DNA of 64,000 bases from Pelecanus crispus (lineage: Eukaryota > Chordata > Aves > Pelecaniformes > Pelecanidae): contig NC_134646.1 of NCBI RefSeq assembly GCF_030463565.1, forward strand, positions 14,660,001-14,724,000. The letters run 5' to 3'. Below the pieces are notes generated by a model. The model was not told the origin of the DNA. It saw only the letters and a program-made list of their open reading frames with translations, and did no database searches. Position 1 is the first letter of the stretch. Every line of letters starts with the position of its first letter. Both the position numbers and the translations under genes were made by a program. Below, piece after piece: positions 38,001-53,000 of the stretch.

Positions 38001-41000
38001 CAGTCCATTTATCAGCCTCCTGTTTCACTGAAATCTATTCATTTGAGAGCCTACCTAATTCTTCTGAGTTCTGTTTAGTCCATTCCCAAAACAATTTCTC
38101 TTGAGATCAAGGCTTTTTCTTAGCAGCATTTAAAAAGTAGCAGGCAAAAGATGAAGTAACAGAAACCATACAATCAACTAAAATAATCAACCAAAATAAG
38201 GTTCTATAACCACGTTTGGGAAGTTTATTTGAATGTCTTGAAAGAAGAATCCATACCTTGTTGGTCACTTAATATTATTTTAAGATAATATAAAGAGTAC
38301 GTTGTATGGGTGAAAGCAGACTATAAGCGTGCAAAAGACTTACATATATTGCACTGGTTTAAATTGAGTATTTCAACATAGAAGAACACAAATCAGAAAA
38401 ATAAGCAAAAAGAAAAATAAAATGAAGAGACTTTATGTTCTGTAATAAATACCTTCCCAAGACTGTCATGGCTTCTCCATCATCTTTACAGTTAAGCAGC
38501 TTGTCTACATTAGCATCGAGGACAGCGAGCGCTAATTGAAATATCACCTTTATTCCTTCACAGAAGAAACAGTCCACAACCACCACTGCACTTTCAAATG
38601 GCATAACACTGAGGAAAAGAGTGAGGAACCAGGACAGGGAAATGGTGGATATTACACCCAAGTCCTGCATGCAGTCATAAAGCTGTGGAACATAGTCACG
38701 AGCCAGCTCTTCAAAGACACCCTGATCCACCAATGCTCCTGTTGAAAACAAATAAGGTTGGATGTCCATTAATTCAGGAGCAACTGACCACATCACCTTT
38801 TAGGGGAGAAAAAAATATATACATATATTCTGTATGTATAAATACAAAACCTAAGAAAATTCTACATGATGCTTACACACATTTGCTCACTTTCAGATAA
38901 ATAACAGATTCTATTTCACTACTGAGCTGTATGTACAAATTGAACTGTAATAAGGGTGTTTTTTTGTTTTAATTATAGACTTCATAAGAGCTAACAAAGG
39001 GTCAGTTTGGTCTAGCACCTACAGAATTTATATGATGGCTTAGTACTTACCATTACTAATTAGAATAAGACTTCCCAGCATCACCTGTTGGAGGACGCCA
39101 GGGTGACTGTCTGTGAGAGCTTGGATTTATTTCAAGAGAACCCTGCGTTATACATATCTATGCCATAACATCAGTGTCTTAAGCAGGCCAGGAAGAATAA
39201 TTTCTAAGGCTGAATGAGTATCTCAAGCGTTTGTGAGCTACAGTAAAGCCAGTTTCCGTGATAGAAGAGCCATTCACTTCCACATATACAAGGAAGCAGT
39301 CATCTGACAACAATAGCTTTCAGATACTTGTGCCCTTTCAAATCAGAGGTAAACAGGCACAGAGTTCTACTGCAAATTGCCAAACTCCTGGTTCCACCTT
39401 ACCTGAATTAGATAACTGGATCATCTAAAATTCAAATTTTAGCCTCCCACCTCTTTTTTATCTACTTTGTTCAAGCCCGCTTTAGAATGCCACCTAATCC
39501 TAAGTAAGTAAACAACTCTTACCTATCACATTATCTGTTTAGGGAATTGCTTCTATGCTCCTGAGCAAGCTGTCTTGCCACTAGCATTCACAGTTGTATC
39601 TACGCCACACATACATCTACACATATGCTTGTTTCAATACAAATAATACCAATTAATTTAATTAATTTTTGTACTGTCATTTTAGAAAATTTCCCCATAA
39701 CATACCAACAACTCTTGTGTTGTAGTAGTCAGGTAGCATACGTTCACACAAAGCCACCAGCAGCCAGAAAGCTTCCTCCTCTTTTGCATAAAGGAGGAGT
39801 ACTGAAGTGACAATATTCATAGCCTAAAAGAAAGAGAAATGTAAATCGCTAGACCCATTTATTCGATATCTAGCACAGTAACTGGGCAGAGAAGTGGTTA
39901 CTATGGTTAGGAAATTAGCTACATCTCCCCCTGCAGACCCCAACTGTTCAAGTATTTTCCTGTAAAAGAAGCATGCAGTGTTTTCCCAGTGCTCAAAGGA
40001 AGGCTTAAGAAAGCCTCAGATTAAAAAAAAAAATAATAAAAAAAATTGTTGTTTAAGAAAAAAAGAAATCAAGATTTCTTTTCATAATCAAGGGCCTACT
40101 CAGGTCTGCAAGCATCCAGTTACATTGCTACTGATTATCTGCCAGTAGGTGCTCTTGGGGAATCTTGGTCTGATGCAGACAAAATGTCTCCTACAGCACT
40201 AATGATGGCCGCTGTTGTACCACTCCTTGCAGAGGCAGTCTGCACTCCCCATGCTTTCTGCCTCTATGAAAAGGTCAAGACACAGCATCTGTGAGCTGAG
40301 GCAAATGCCTGTAACAGTGTCAGTCATGAACAATCAGAGCATAGTGAAACAAAACTCTCTTGCTGTTGCTCACTCTCCATGTTTGACCATGTACATCACA
40401 GTTTTTTACAGCCTGTTTCACTCCATTTCAAATATCACAGCATTGTACAATGACCTCTGCTTAAAAGAACCTTTCTTCAGGGTCCATTTGTCATTTTCTG
40501 TAGATGCACTCCAGGACAGCTCTGTTATCCTCTGTCCAGTCTCTAGATTTATGGGCAGAAAATATGCTCACAGAAAACTATGCACATCTCTCAGCATGCA
40601 CTGCTAATGCTTCTGTTAGAGTAGGTCCTTGTGCCAAATCTCTGACCTCAGCCTTACTGTAATTCTGCAGCATTGAAGCTTTACCTCACAGCATTATACA
40701 TGTATCGGTGTACTTTACACAGCCAAATACTCATGTATGTGACTGAAGAAGTAGGAGTACAAGGAAAGAACTGGAATTCCAGAAGTTGAAGGAGTGCCAA
40801 GGTAGTTCAATTACCTGACAATATCCTATGTTTGGATTTCTAAAAGCATAAGCTGTCAAGACTCTCCTTAGAGCAGCAATACCCATCTCATTCTGGAATG
40901 CAGGGTGTTCCGGAAGGGAGCGGTGCAGATCCCTCTCTATCTCTTCTGTAGCAAGGTTATACTTCCCCATTGATTTCTCCACTAGGTCCTCATAATAGCC

Positions 41001-44000
41001 AGGATGAGTGGCCATTTCATTAATGGCTCCTGGGAGTGAGAGAACAGTATTAAAATCAGAAGAAAAAAGCAAGGGTTAGCAGATACAGTATCCCAACACG
41101 ATGATCTTCTACCCTTTCATCTTGAATGTCACCAACAAGCACTCTGAAAGCAAATATGAAATGTTATTTTTGTAAAGGTGATGGAAAAAAAACCCCAAGG
41201 ATGTTCTTAGGTGATTGAGGTATCACCCTTTCTTGCTTCTCCGCTAGAGGCATTTTATAATGAGGTTAAAGAAAAAAAAAAAAAAGGGGGGGGGGAGATG
41301 ATAAAGCCTCTCTCTCTTTCAGCCAGAACGAAACAGGAGGCATGAAGAACAAACAAGCTGTGCAGTCACACGGTATCATGAGTTCTCTCTGCAGCTGGCT
41401 ATGGGTTTGATTATCCTAAATAACTCAAAACACGCCTCTGGGAAAGCTACTTGCCCTGAGGAGGGAGTAGATTAATGCTTGGTTGCAGAAAGTATGATAT
41501 CTCAGCCAAAAGCAAGAAACAGGAACTCCCGAGCTCTGTTCTTGCTTCTGAAAATGACTCTGTCATCTTGGGCAGGGCACTTACGGATACTATCGCATGC
41601 TCACAGAGTTGCTATGAGATTTCACTGCTGACTTTAAAACTTCTCTGGAAATGAAAATTTCAGCAGCAAAGGAAATCAAGTGTCAGTAGCGCAAAGTAAT
41701 GCATATGGAAAATACTAATTATACATACACCATGAAAATTGGTCCAAACTAGCTATTAATTAGACACAGGACAGATCTGTGCCTTCCTGCGTATATTTTC
41801 TGAACATTTGTTTAATGCCCAGCAGCAAAGAGAAGATGTACAAGATTAAGCATTATTAGGGAAGAAATAGAAAACAAACCAGAAAGCATCATTAGGTCAT
41901 CATATAAAGTCTTTGCTTATATCCCACAGTCACTTTCAAATGAATACCTACCTGAAAATAGCAGCCAAAGTTCCCCTCTCATGCTTTCTGGAATGCCCTT
42001 CAGCACAAGGTCTCTGGTTTTCTCTGTACGATACATACAGACTCCTTGGCCATATTCAGCAAAGTGAATCTTCCAGGCCTGTTCCTTCAAAAACTCTTTA
42101 GCCTAAAAGCAGAGAAAGGTAGGCATAAAGATGCACCTTCTCTTTCTAACACTCTGCCCCACTGAAATGCTAAGTGCTAAAAAGCCTGCAACACCCTAAC
42201 TTTCCAAGTGAGCAAGAAATAACTTGGCTACAGTCCAATTCTCTTCTTAATGGGCTCCCTCCTCCCATTTCTTAGTTTCTATCCCAGTAGACCTTGCTCT
42301 TAAAAGTATTGTTGAAGCAGCTGTACTTAAGAGCAGGCATACAACCTCTCCTTGACTTACATCCAGCTTTGCTTTTTTATGTAGTGAAGTTGTTTGTATT
42401 GGTAAGATGACAGCATGCTCAATGCTCTATTTCTGTGAAAAATATTGCCTCTTAACTGCCTGTGGCAGAATGAAACTCTTCTGGGTCAGAAACATGGATT
42501 TTAAAGAAAACACAATTTAACAATTTTCTCTGTCAGGTACAGCACTCCAAGGTGCATTTTACCAGTTTGGGGTTGAACTCCTCAGGTGACCTCCGCCGAT
42601 ACATTGTCATTAAAGCTTGAGTTGCTGTTGGAATGCCATTGTCATTGAGATTGAACTGTCGCTCTCCCTCTGACTCAGAGCTGAGGCTTTTATGAGGGCT
42701 GGCAGAAATTAAACTACTTGATCTTGTAAACACCTGTAAAAAGCAGCCATAAGCAATACAGATGTGGGGCTGAGCCAGAGTCTGGACTTTTTACTTCATT
42801 TTACTTCAAAATTTATACATGCTAACAAAACCTGAGTGAATTAAATCACCCAGGTATATTCACAGAGTGAGCATGTAACAGCAGAAATTAAACCAGTATA
42901 GAATAATGAAATTGTTTGCAGTTCCTCAATAGCTCCCCCTCTCTCCCGTCCCAAGAAAAGTAATCACTTCCTATAATTAGAATTGCTAAGGTAGTGTTCA
43001 CTTTAAGCAGCCCCAAGCAATTAAACCAGTTCCCTTGGGCTCCTGTCAACATCATAGGACTGTTGACTCTCCAGGTGGCTCCTTCACTGTCCAGAATGTA
43101 AGATTTATATATAACATATATTTATATGTATGTGTGTACACATGTTTATGTATGCTTATACAGACATACACAAACCAAATTATTTTGTTCCACTCAGAAA
43201 AAATGTTCTACAGAAAATTCAACACTGTCAGATTGTGATTTGGAAGAAAAATATTTTGAAGAAAAAGGATTTTCTGACTTCGCAAACAGCTTTGAAAATT
43301 TTTATCACAGTAAGATCTGATATAGCAGTTCACATTAAATGCCTGAAATTTAAATTAGTCGTCATGCATATCTACATATGTAGTCATATTACTAAATGTA
43401 ATAATAATGCTTGCAATTATTAATGTGCATTTATAATTCAGTGGGTAGAATAAGCAGATCCATTTAGGGCAAAAGGCAAAACAAAGTTTCAGCATTATAC
43501 CTATATGTACATGTGCTCTGGTATACAACGACAAGAATGCACCAACTGTACCTCATCATCAACAAAGCAAGTAAAAAACTGACTTTTAAGATTTACATGG
43601 CAAACAGGGTAGGGGCTACTCAGCACAGTACTAAGGAATGGCTTAGTACAGACTTGGAATGTGAGATCTACCTCCATAAAACCAAAAGGATACACCACAA
43701 AAGCCTTTTCTGCTTTGAGATCTGAACTGCTAAACTTTGCTGGGTTTAACAGATCTGATGAGGTTGTGATATAAAGCACCTAAATTTCATAAAACCTAGG
43801 AATTCAGCAGATGCCTTGATATTCAAAGTGCCTGAGAAAAGTTTATCTAATCATATCTTTTAAGAACCATTTACTTTGCATAGGTAAATAGGGAGGTGGT
43901 TCAGAACAGGCCCATCTGATGCCCAGCGGGAGTTTGTTAGTTCAAACGTTCCAAAGTTCGCTAGCAGTGCACATGCAAACTTGCTCAGCTCAGACATCCT

Positions 44001-47000
44001 TTTCTAAAGATTCAAAGGATGAGATTTAGCAGCTAAAGTCTTGAATAAAAAGACTTTCATATTAACTGATAATTTCTTCACATTACTGAAATTCCACAAA
44101 CACATTTGACTTGGACAAGTCAATAGATATTAAACAGTATTATGCAATTAACCAGTTAGATAACTATGACACTTTCCAATGAGATATACTGTAATTTCAG
44201 AATGTGGCAGCACGAGTTAGAGTAATTCTTCCACAGCAATGATGATTTCTCTTAGGTCTAACATGAAGAAAATAGAGATCCTAATCACAACATTGTAACA
44301 GCTCAGCTTAAGAAATCTAAAAGTATTAACAAAAAAGATGTACTATTTCTGCGTACAAAGGTTGAACTTTACAAAAACTTAAAGGCTTTTCCTGGATTCT
44401 CTCTTCCCACACCAGTTAAAAAGCCCCTTCTTCAAGCAAACAATTCATGTTCCTCCACGTACCTCATCATCTGAGCTTATATAGCTTCCAGAAATATTTT
44501 TTTCCAAGTATATTTTTGAAGTGGTTTGCTGCAGAAAGTCTGAGATCCTCTGTACAAGAAAGTCTCTGTCTTTCAAGTTGGCAAAGAGGAACGTCATTCT
44601 GTTTTTCGTGCTGATTGATAATGGGCTGGGCAACACACTGGAGCTGTCTGCCTTTTCCACTATTGTCACCTAGGGAGAAACAGTAGCTACAGCTTAAGAT
44701 CTTTAATTAATCAAGTTGCTTGGTCTAAGAAACCATCTTAATACAATAAGCCCATGCCCCTGCCCCCTTTATATTGAACCTCTATGGACATCCATCCCTC
44801 TGCTGCAAAACAGGATTTGGATACAAGGACTTACAAGTCTGAAAGATGAAGACTGTCATCCCTCAAACAACTGGCTTCAGTAAATTCTCCAGCAAGACTC
44901 CTTTGCACTGCTTAGCTTATTTTCCTCAGGATTTATTTTAAAAGAATCAGTAAAACTAAATTTCTTCTGTGGGATGCAGATCTATGGGCTTTTTTGTAGG
45001 ACCTCCGAATCCCTCTCCTGCTCCCCAACACCAGTACAGGCTGAATCAACAGAGACTTTTGCTTACTTTTTATTGCCAATATATGCAAATAAGCCATATT
45101 TTGGATAATACTTCTGTTCCATTATATTATGGTTGCATACTGTGATAACAACTGTTATTGCAACTGTATTTTCACAGTACACAGAAACTTGCACCACAGG
45201 GAAAGTAACCCCATGTCTTTCCTTACAAAGGAAAACATCTAACCCTGTGTGAGGTGGAGGTTTCTGTTTGGCTTCAGTTGTTAGTGAAATGGTCACTGAG
45301 CTCCAACCTATAAACAGTACTCACACCACAAGCTACTGAGTTCCCCGAGCTTTCGCTAAAGCACATTAACACAGAGAAATCTCAGGGATAAGTCATACAC
45401 TGCAGATGAATTATAACAGCTGCGCGTTCTAAACATTACCAATTATTAGCCTTAAAAACAAATAAACCAATCAGTCAAGTTTGTGCAGTTCATACACTGA
45501 ACATAACACAAATCATAAGTGCTTTTAACCACTGCTTTTATGACTTTAAAAAATTTCCTAGGTAATGTCTTACTGCCTTCTGAATAGAAAAGTGCACATT
45601 TCAGTTTACCAGGACCTCTACTTTTGCTCTTTTTCTAAACTCTTTTAAAAATAGAGATCAATGGTTAAGACATTAGTGCTGTAATATTAGTATTTCTCTA
45701 GCTAAAAGGATAGGATAACCATTTTTCACACAACACTTTCTTTGAAGATGTATTTAAAGACAGCTGCAATTCACAGCTCAGGTGCTAAATCACCTGTCTA
45801 TCCTTCCAACTTCTTTTTATTTTTCTGTTAACTTCAAATCTGTTAGTTCTTCATTAACTTAAAGGAACTTCACTACCAGCATATTGAAATTAGCTAAAAA
45901 GTGTTCCTATGTCATTTTTCTGTTCCACTTAAAACTGTTTGAGCATAATCAGCACAAAAGAAAGACAAGTTCTAGAGGCACAAGACATTATAGCAAGCAT
46001 GCTCCGCTGTAATAAGAGCAAATACCCACTTATCTCCTATTCAAGTAGAGACACACACATGATATGTGAAAGTGCTGATCTTGGACACTGCATCTACTGG
46101 GTGCAGTAAGCAGTGCAGTCAGCCACTGAAAATCCTCTTTTCCGATCATCGTTTCTGAATCAATGTGTTGTTATTGTCTCATCTGTCAAAATATCTCCAG
46201 GGTGTCAAAGAATACTGGAATTAGGTTAGGGTCTGACCCAAAGCTTTACTTAAAGAGAAAGCTTCCCTTTAATTATTAAGGGTACTGATCTGTTGTTCTG
46301 AGGACTAGCACTACCCAGTGTGTTACTGTTCTCCTTGCTGGTGCTGGGACTTAACCTGTTCACACAAAGGCGCTTACTCCTTCAGCTATTTCTTTCTCTT
46401 ACAGCTTTAGAGCTGCTTTGAATCCCATGCTGCTGCGGTTGTCAAAAGCAGTTGCTGAATCTGCATCCAGGAAAAGAGGTCCTGTTAAATGCAGACTTTG
46501 TTCTCCTCCTCTACCACTTTACCTGAAGGATTGTCATTCCCTTGGAGTTCCAGACAAACAGTGCAACCATTATTGAATGTGTCTCCTCAAATAACCAGTC
46601 ATTGCAACACACTGTGGAGAAGCTGTTCTTCAAAGTTTCTAAACAAATACCATTTATCTTTATTCTTAATGAATTATGGGGGAAAACAGTGCCTTGAAAT
46701 ATTCCATGGTTCTTCAGTCAAGCCAAACTGTCCTTGGTTACATCAGTTTGCTACTATTTCCAAGACTTACTTTACACATTTTTCCATTAACCCACAAATC
46801 AAATCAATCGTAAAAAACCTCCCCAACATAATTTTTTTTATTGTATCAAACTTGAATTCTTTTTACTGAACATCTGCTTTAAGCAGACAGCTTTAAAAAA
46901 GGAAGCACACCAATTTGCAAAATGCTGACAAATATTTTCCATATACAGGAATAAATGATTGCAAGTCTGTGTAAAGAGACAATTCAAATCTTTAGGATTA

Positions 47001-50000
47001 TGAATCTTTTTACATCTGACAAAAGCAAATCTTATCTGACAGATTCCTTAATAGAAGTTCCACTCATCATCATAGGAAGTTTTATCGTCCATCCCTCCCT
47101 ATGAGGCACAATAAAAAAAATTACTATGAGGCAGTAAATCAGAATATAAATTATGGGAGAGGAAGGACTCACAAGGGTGGTAGAAACTGACAGAGAAAAC
47201 TCCCTGCGAATTTTAGTAGTAGAAACTTTGAACTAAGATACAGTCGTTAAATGTTACTTAGAACACATCAGAATAGTATGCTCACAAGAGATTAAAGGGA
47301 TGAAAAGAGGTTTTTCTCCAATAATGAAAAAAAAAAAAAAATCAAAGCTAGGATGCAATTTCCAATAGGATATTGCTTTATTATTTGCCCTATAAATTTA
47401 CAAATACAAATATTTACCTCTCGAAGAGGGATAATAAGACTGCACAAGTTCTCTTCTTTACTAGTAAAGCAAATGTAGTTTGTAGAAACAAACATCTGAC
47501 CCAAAATATGCATTTTGTTGAATGGAGTCCAGAGAGTACAGTCTGTGTGTCCATCTAATTTCTCATCCTTGGGAAGTCGGAACAATGCACGGTATCTCTC
47601 ACTCTTTGCTCTGGCATCAAGATCCCTGAAAAAAAAAAACCCACAGAAAACTTTTCTTGTTTTAAGAAATACATAATACATTTTATACAAATCATTGCAA
47701 GTTACCTGCAACATACAACTCAGTTAAGCACTGAGTGTACAGCAAAACAGTGGAAACAGTTTGCATATAGGGGATGTATAGTCTCTGCTGCTGGAAGACG
47801 GTAAAACTATATGAAAAAAAATTCTGCCATGAATGACTTGGATACATTGATCCTGACTTCTCAGATGGGGCAGACAGTGATCTTTTCACATTCAGCCCTA
47901 CTTTCTGAGAACATACGCAGTGAATCCATTTATTATTAAATAACACGTGACCCCATGTAATATTCCACCAAAACCGCTTCTTTGAGGCTTATTTATTAAC
48001 GTGATGGAATTCTTAGGGCTAGAGTTTGTTAACAATTTCAAGACTTGGTCTTGATAATGCATTCAGTGCAAAATACTGAACAGTTAGAAAGACAAACCTA
48101 AGTGATATAATGCATGTCAGGTGTCACTAAGTAATGATAAATATAAACAGGCACAGGTTACAATCCTGTATGGTTCACTAAGATGATCAACATATAAAAT
48201 AATGAAAAAAATTAACAAGAAACTATCGAGTTGCAGTATGATATCTATAAAAGAAGCAGAAATATTTTCCATATTATTTTTCATCTCCTAGAATATTATG
48301 TATCTCTGTTACCTAAAATAAGTTCTAGAATTCATCACCTAGAGTCATTTTTCAATTCCAGTTATAAGACCAAGTATGAATATTAGGTACATTTCTTAAC
48401 AATACTTAAATCGCTTTATTATCTTCCCCTGGTAACATAAAAGGGCCTCACAATAGATACCTAACACAGCCAGTGTCAAGAGATATGTTAAAGAACTTCT
48501 AAACAAATGAGAAATTGGCTCAAATATGTTTCTTTTATTTTTGCAGCATGTTCACATTCAAAATGTTTTCCCTTTCCTATTTCAACAGGAGACCAAGTAA
48601 TTATATTTAAGTAATTATTCACTTTTTGCCACTGCTAGAATCAATCATTCCTTTTGGAGTAACAGTAAATGACAGCAACGTTAGAAAACTTTTGGACAAA
48701 ATGCTGCAAGTAAAAGGACTGAAGAGAAACAAATGACTAAAGGCAAGTGCTACCTACCGTTTTAGTGCAGATACTTTTTTGGGGGATTTCTTTTTCAGTT
48801 TGGGTAATGACCTGTCTTGTTCAAATCCTTCATTGTCCAAAAGCTGTCGCATCGCTATATTGGCAAGCTGTTCCATTAGTTTAAATGTCTCACTGATATT
48901 AAGGAATACTGAAAAGAAATGTTCGCTTGACCTTGTGCTCACTTTGATCATATCAGGGAAAAGCAGTGTAGCGTTCTTCTCAAGTTGAGTGATATCGACC
49001 CAGCGGATAACTAACTTTGCTGAACAGAAGCAAGCAAAAAAAAGATTCAGTACAAAATTTAGCATATTCAAAAGCATTTATCTTCCTCTTCCTATAAAAT
49101 GTATTCAGCTGAAATTTTCTTGCATCTTGAAAAGCAGGGAGGACAGCATAAATAGACCCAGCTTGTACAAACAAACTATGATCACCTGACAAACAGCAGA
49201 TAAAAGAGTTTAAATACCATTTACTTCTGTACAGAACACCACACAAAAGCATTACAAAGCTAGGTGGGCTAACATAATTTATCATTGCCACAGCACTTGC
49301 TCAGACTCTGATGTCCTCTTTTCCTATGGAAGCAGAGAAATGTAGTCTAAACACATCAGACAGGCTTGCATTATTTTTATACATTAGAAAGTTTCAATTA
49401 TTAGTTATGACAGATCCTTGGCTTTTCTTCCAACACCACTACAAGTTAGGATATTGTCCTTAAAACAGGGACTAAATCTACATTTATTATTGTCAAAAAA
49501 AAAAAAATCCATTCATTCACTAGGGCATGTGTACACAGCGAAACAGAAAGACCTGGGACTGATCCATTGCCCACAACCGAGCACTGCAGACTCGCTCACC
49601 TCCACACTGCTTAGAATTAACTCCCTCTAGAGCAGACTGGTTGCATCCACACTATGTAGTTCTTGATCCTGGGTCTCCTCTGTGCCCTTTGTGATGCTCT
49701 GGTGTTGTACAAGAGTAAATGTGGCATTTGAGGTTGCAAAGTCTGCCAGAATAGTACCGGGGGATTGTATAAGAGCAGAAGGAGCCAAAACTGGTATGAT
49801 CTCACCCCTATTCCCTTTTGGGCACAGTCCCTGAAGTGAAACATGCCTTTAAACGATGCCCAGATATTGTTTTACAGAGAATTACTTCGAGAAATAGAAA
49901 ACAAACAAGGGAACAAGCACAGAGTTAAGCAGTGTGACAATCAGGGAATTGCTCCCTGCTCCTCTTTTCCTCCTCAGTGTCTTTGTACCCCCAGCAGTTC

Positions 50001-53000
50001 AGCAGGTGAACAGTAACGAACTATAGAAGACTTCCTAACAATTCTTAGATGCACAGACCACCAATCCACTGTAAAACGTACCTTCCCTGCCCATGAGGAA
50101 AGAATAAAAGCAAAGGTGATTAATACTGAGATACACCCAGCCCTGACGGGGAACCTTCCCCTTCCAATAACTGCAGGAGTAGTAGTTCACTAATTTCTCT
50201 TCTTCCGGCATCCCAAATAGCTTGTGAAATTTCACTATGGCTTCCTTAAATTTTTCTGTATCATCATCCTCCTTGATGCCATTGATTTTGTTGTACTCAG
50301 CGATGATGCCCTAGTAGAGAGTGAAAGAAGTACACAGCATGTTAGTTGCCATGGGGTATCATAGATATCCTTATTACCATGGCTGTCTGGGCCAGAGGCC
50401 ACAACAGTTACTGCAGTGTCAAGAAAGTTTTTTGCTTATCCCTTATTCTTCTGCTCATTCTTTTGCTTACACAGTTATTTATTTTATTCAATGTCTTTCT
50501 GATGACCTTGCTCCCTACCATGCCTATGTCAAAAGCAACCAACCACCTGCCAGTACCCTGTTTTAAATTAACCAGCCTATCTCAAACACTCCTAACAACT
50601 CTGTAAAGCACTTATAATTTGTAAAATTTTCCCCTTCCACGTAAATATGCTCCCTGAAGAGACAGGGATAGGATTTCACCGGAAAATTTTCTTCAAAAAG
50701 GAAGGACAAAAGTCAAAGGAAAAAAGGATCTGTTATTCATTAGGGAAAATATCAAACAACTTGTATGACCCCTCAGTCAATCTTGAGCAAAAGAAAAGAG
50801 CAAGAGGAAAAAAAAAAAAAAATCTCCTATTAGATTAACTGGCAAGATGGAAAAGTCATTCACACTTTCAGGTGCAGAATACCTTTACCAAATTTGAAGT
50901 GGTAGCAGTCTGGTGAAAAGCTGCTTTTTGATACCTCAAAGACTACAGTTCCTTCTGTTCTGTACTGAAGTTTTAGTCTACTCACTTATTTTCCCAATCT
51001 CTTTTATAAATCTTCTCTATTGCCTTCTATTTTAAAGTTATATGAAGGAAAGTTACTTCTTGCCTTCAAATTCCTCCATTTACATGGAAAGCAGAGTATA
51101 AGACAGCCAGCCATCATTCATATTTAATATTTGTCAAACCAAAAAGTAACAATTTCCTCAAAAGATTCTATTCCACAAGACATGTCTTCTCACATAAGGT
51201 GTTTCCATGATCATCTATAGCCCTCATGCCTGATTCAACAGTAAAACACAAACAACCAGGGGATTCTCAGGACAGTTGACTTACTACATGAAATGTTAAA
51301 AAGAGGAATTAGACAAAGCCAATGCTTAGAATACACACCAAGTAAGTACAGTAATTTTGCTTACAATCAATCTTTTACCAAAATATTTATTTTTAGGTAA
51401 TTCTTAGTGTGGATAAAGTACTTTTTACCAGTATAGCTACTCTCTCCCCTGTAAGGAGAAAAAAGAAATTCTGGTAAAACTGACCAAAACACCTCCCCAA
51501 CGCCACAACCTGCCCCCCGTCCCTGCCCCCCCCCCAACCAAAAAAAACCCCACCAATGAATCAAACAGCAACCCCTAACACCTATACGAAGTGTAAATGC
51601 CAACACTACAGGATTTAACTACCCAGAAGAGTGCAAAGAGACATTATATGAGTGTGTGAAAAAAAACCTAAAGCTTTGCACTGGAAAAGCAGTTACATAG
51701 AAAACTGTTGAAGTTTAAGACAGAAGCAACAGTACAATTAATTTTAGAACATACAATGTTTGAAGTCCTGTCTATATATTTTAATATGTCCATATTTTTT
51801 TAATCACACTGCTGTAGTTATGTGCACTAATCCCAGTTTCCCTAATTTTTACATGCACGTTGGTATTTAGAATCTGGTTTTCCTTCAAAAAAGTAGAGCA
51901 GCCTGGGAACTACCAGGTCAAATTTGTTTAGAACTCACGTCAGTTTTCCTTTCACAGTCACATTATCATCAACAGCATTTATAATAATATATTTAACTAC
52001 CTGTATTTTTCCTCTGACAAATGTATTTATGTCATTCTCATTTTCAAAGATTGAAAGAGTTTGCAACAAATTCTGTTCAAGCCATTCCCAGTGTTCAGTG
52101 ATTTCCTTCCTTGAGCAACCTGTATGTAAAAAAAAACAAACAAAAACCAAAACCAATCCAAAAAGTCACAAAATAAATAATTCACCAATGTCATTGTCCT
52201 CTTAATCATAAACAAGACTCTAACAAAACTCGCCACTAACTGGAGATTCAATATTTCACCAGAAGCTGTGTCCCTGGAAATTCCAAAATTTTCTCCCATA
52301 GTCTTTAATTTCATAATAAATAGGTAGCAATCTTCAAGATTATTCTGTGCGAAGCACAAGCTACTTATGTCAGTATCGTGAGCAAACCCCCCCTACATTT
52401 AGAATTCTAACCACAATAACAACACCGAGCTGCCCAATGTCACATTAAAGAGTTAGCAAAGGTATTACCTGCCTCTGTTAGGAGCTGACAAAAAAACCCA
52501 ACAGTTGTAAATTCTACCATTGGTTCCTAATTCTTCACCATTATGCACATCTATAAATTATAAAACAATGATAAAATTTCAAGAGTAAAAGCTGAAAAGG
52601 ATCATTAGAATGTCTCTTCCTAAAAAGAACTGTGCTGAAAGACCTCTAAGAAAGCTGTATCTTTTAAGGGGAAGAAGGTTGTCAGAAGTGGTTTACTTCT
52701 AATGATGAAAGAATGAACTAAACTCCAATGACCCTAGTTTGCTTAGGAGACCAAAAGGGGTCAAGTCAGATATCTTTGACACTAAGGAATCAGCATACAT
52801 GTGGTCAGTATAGTAGTACAGAACAGGGATGAAAAAGCTTCTTGTATGAACTAGAGTTTATATATGCACATTTTTGCTTCTATTTTACTTGAGATGGATT
52901 GTAATAAATATAACTTCCATTTTGACCCTGTTCTCAGCATCTTGCAGATTAAAGTTGTTCGTGCTCTTCAGGATCTCTCTGTGCCCACCCTGAAGGAAGA

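Noticed and set aside
40215-40607. 130-codon plus-strand frame in a TBC1D9 intron
   Set aside because: Low-complexity translation without family similarity, antisense to an intron between exons 10 and 11; chance is likely.
43109-43150. AT/TG-rich alternating stretch as possible regulatory Z-DNA or microsatellite
   Set aside because: Too short and irregular to call; ordinary intronic simple sequence.
46489-46869. 126-codon plus-strand frame in TBC1D9 intron 6
   Set aside because: No recognisable similarity and AT-rich intron-like codon use.
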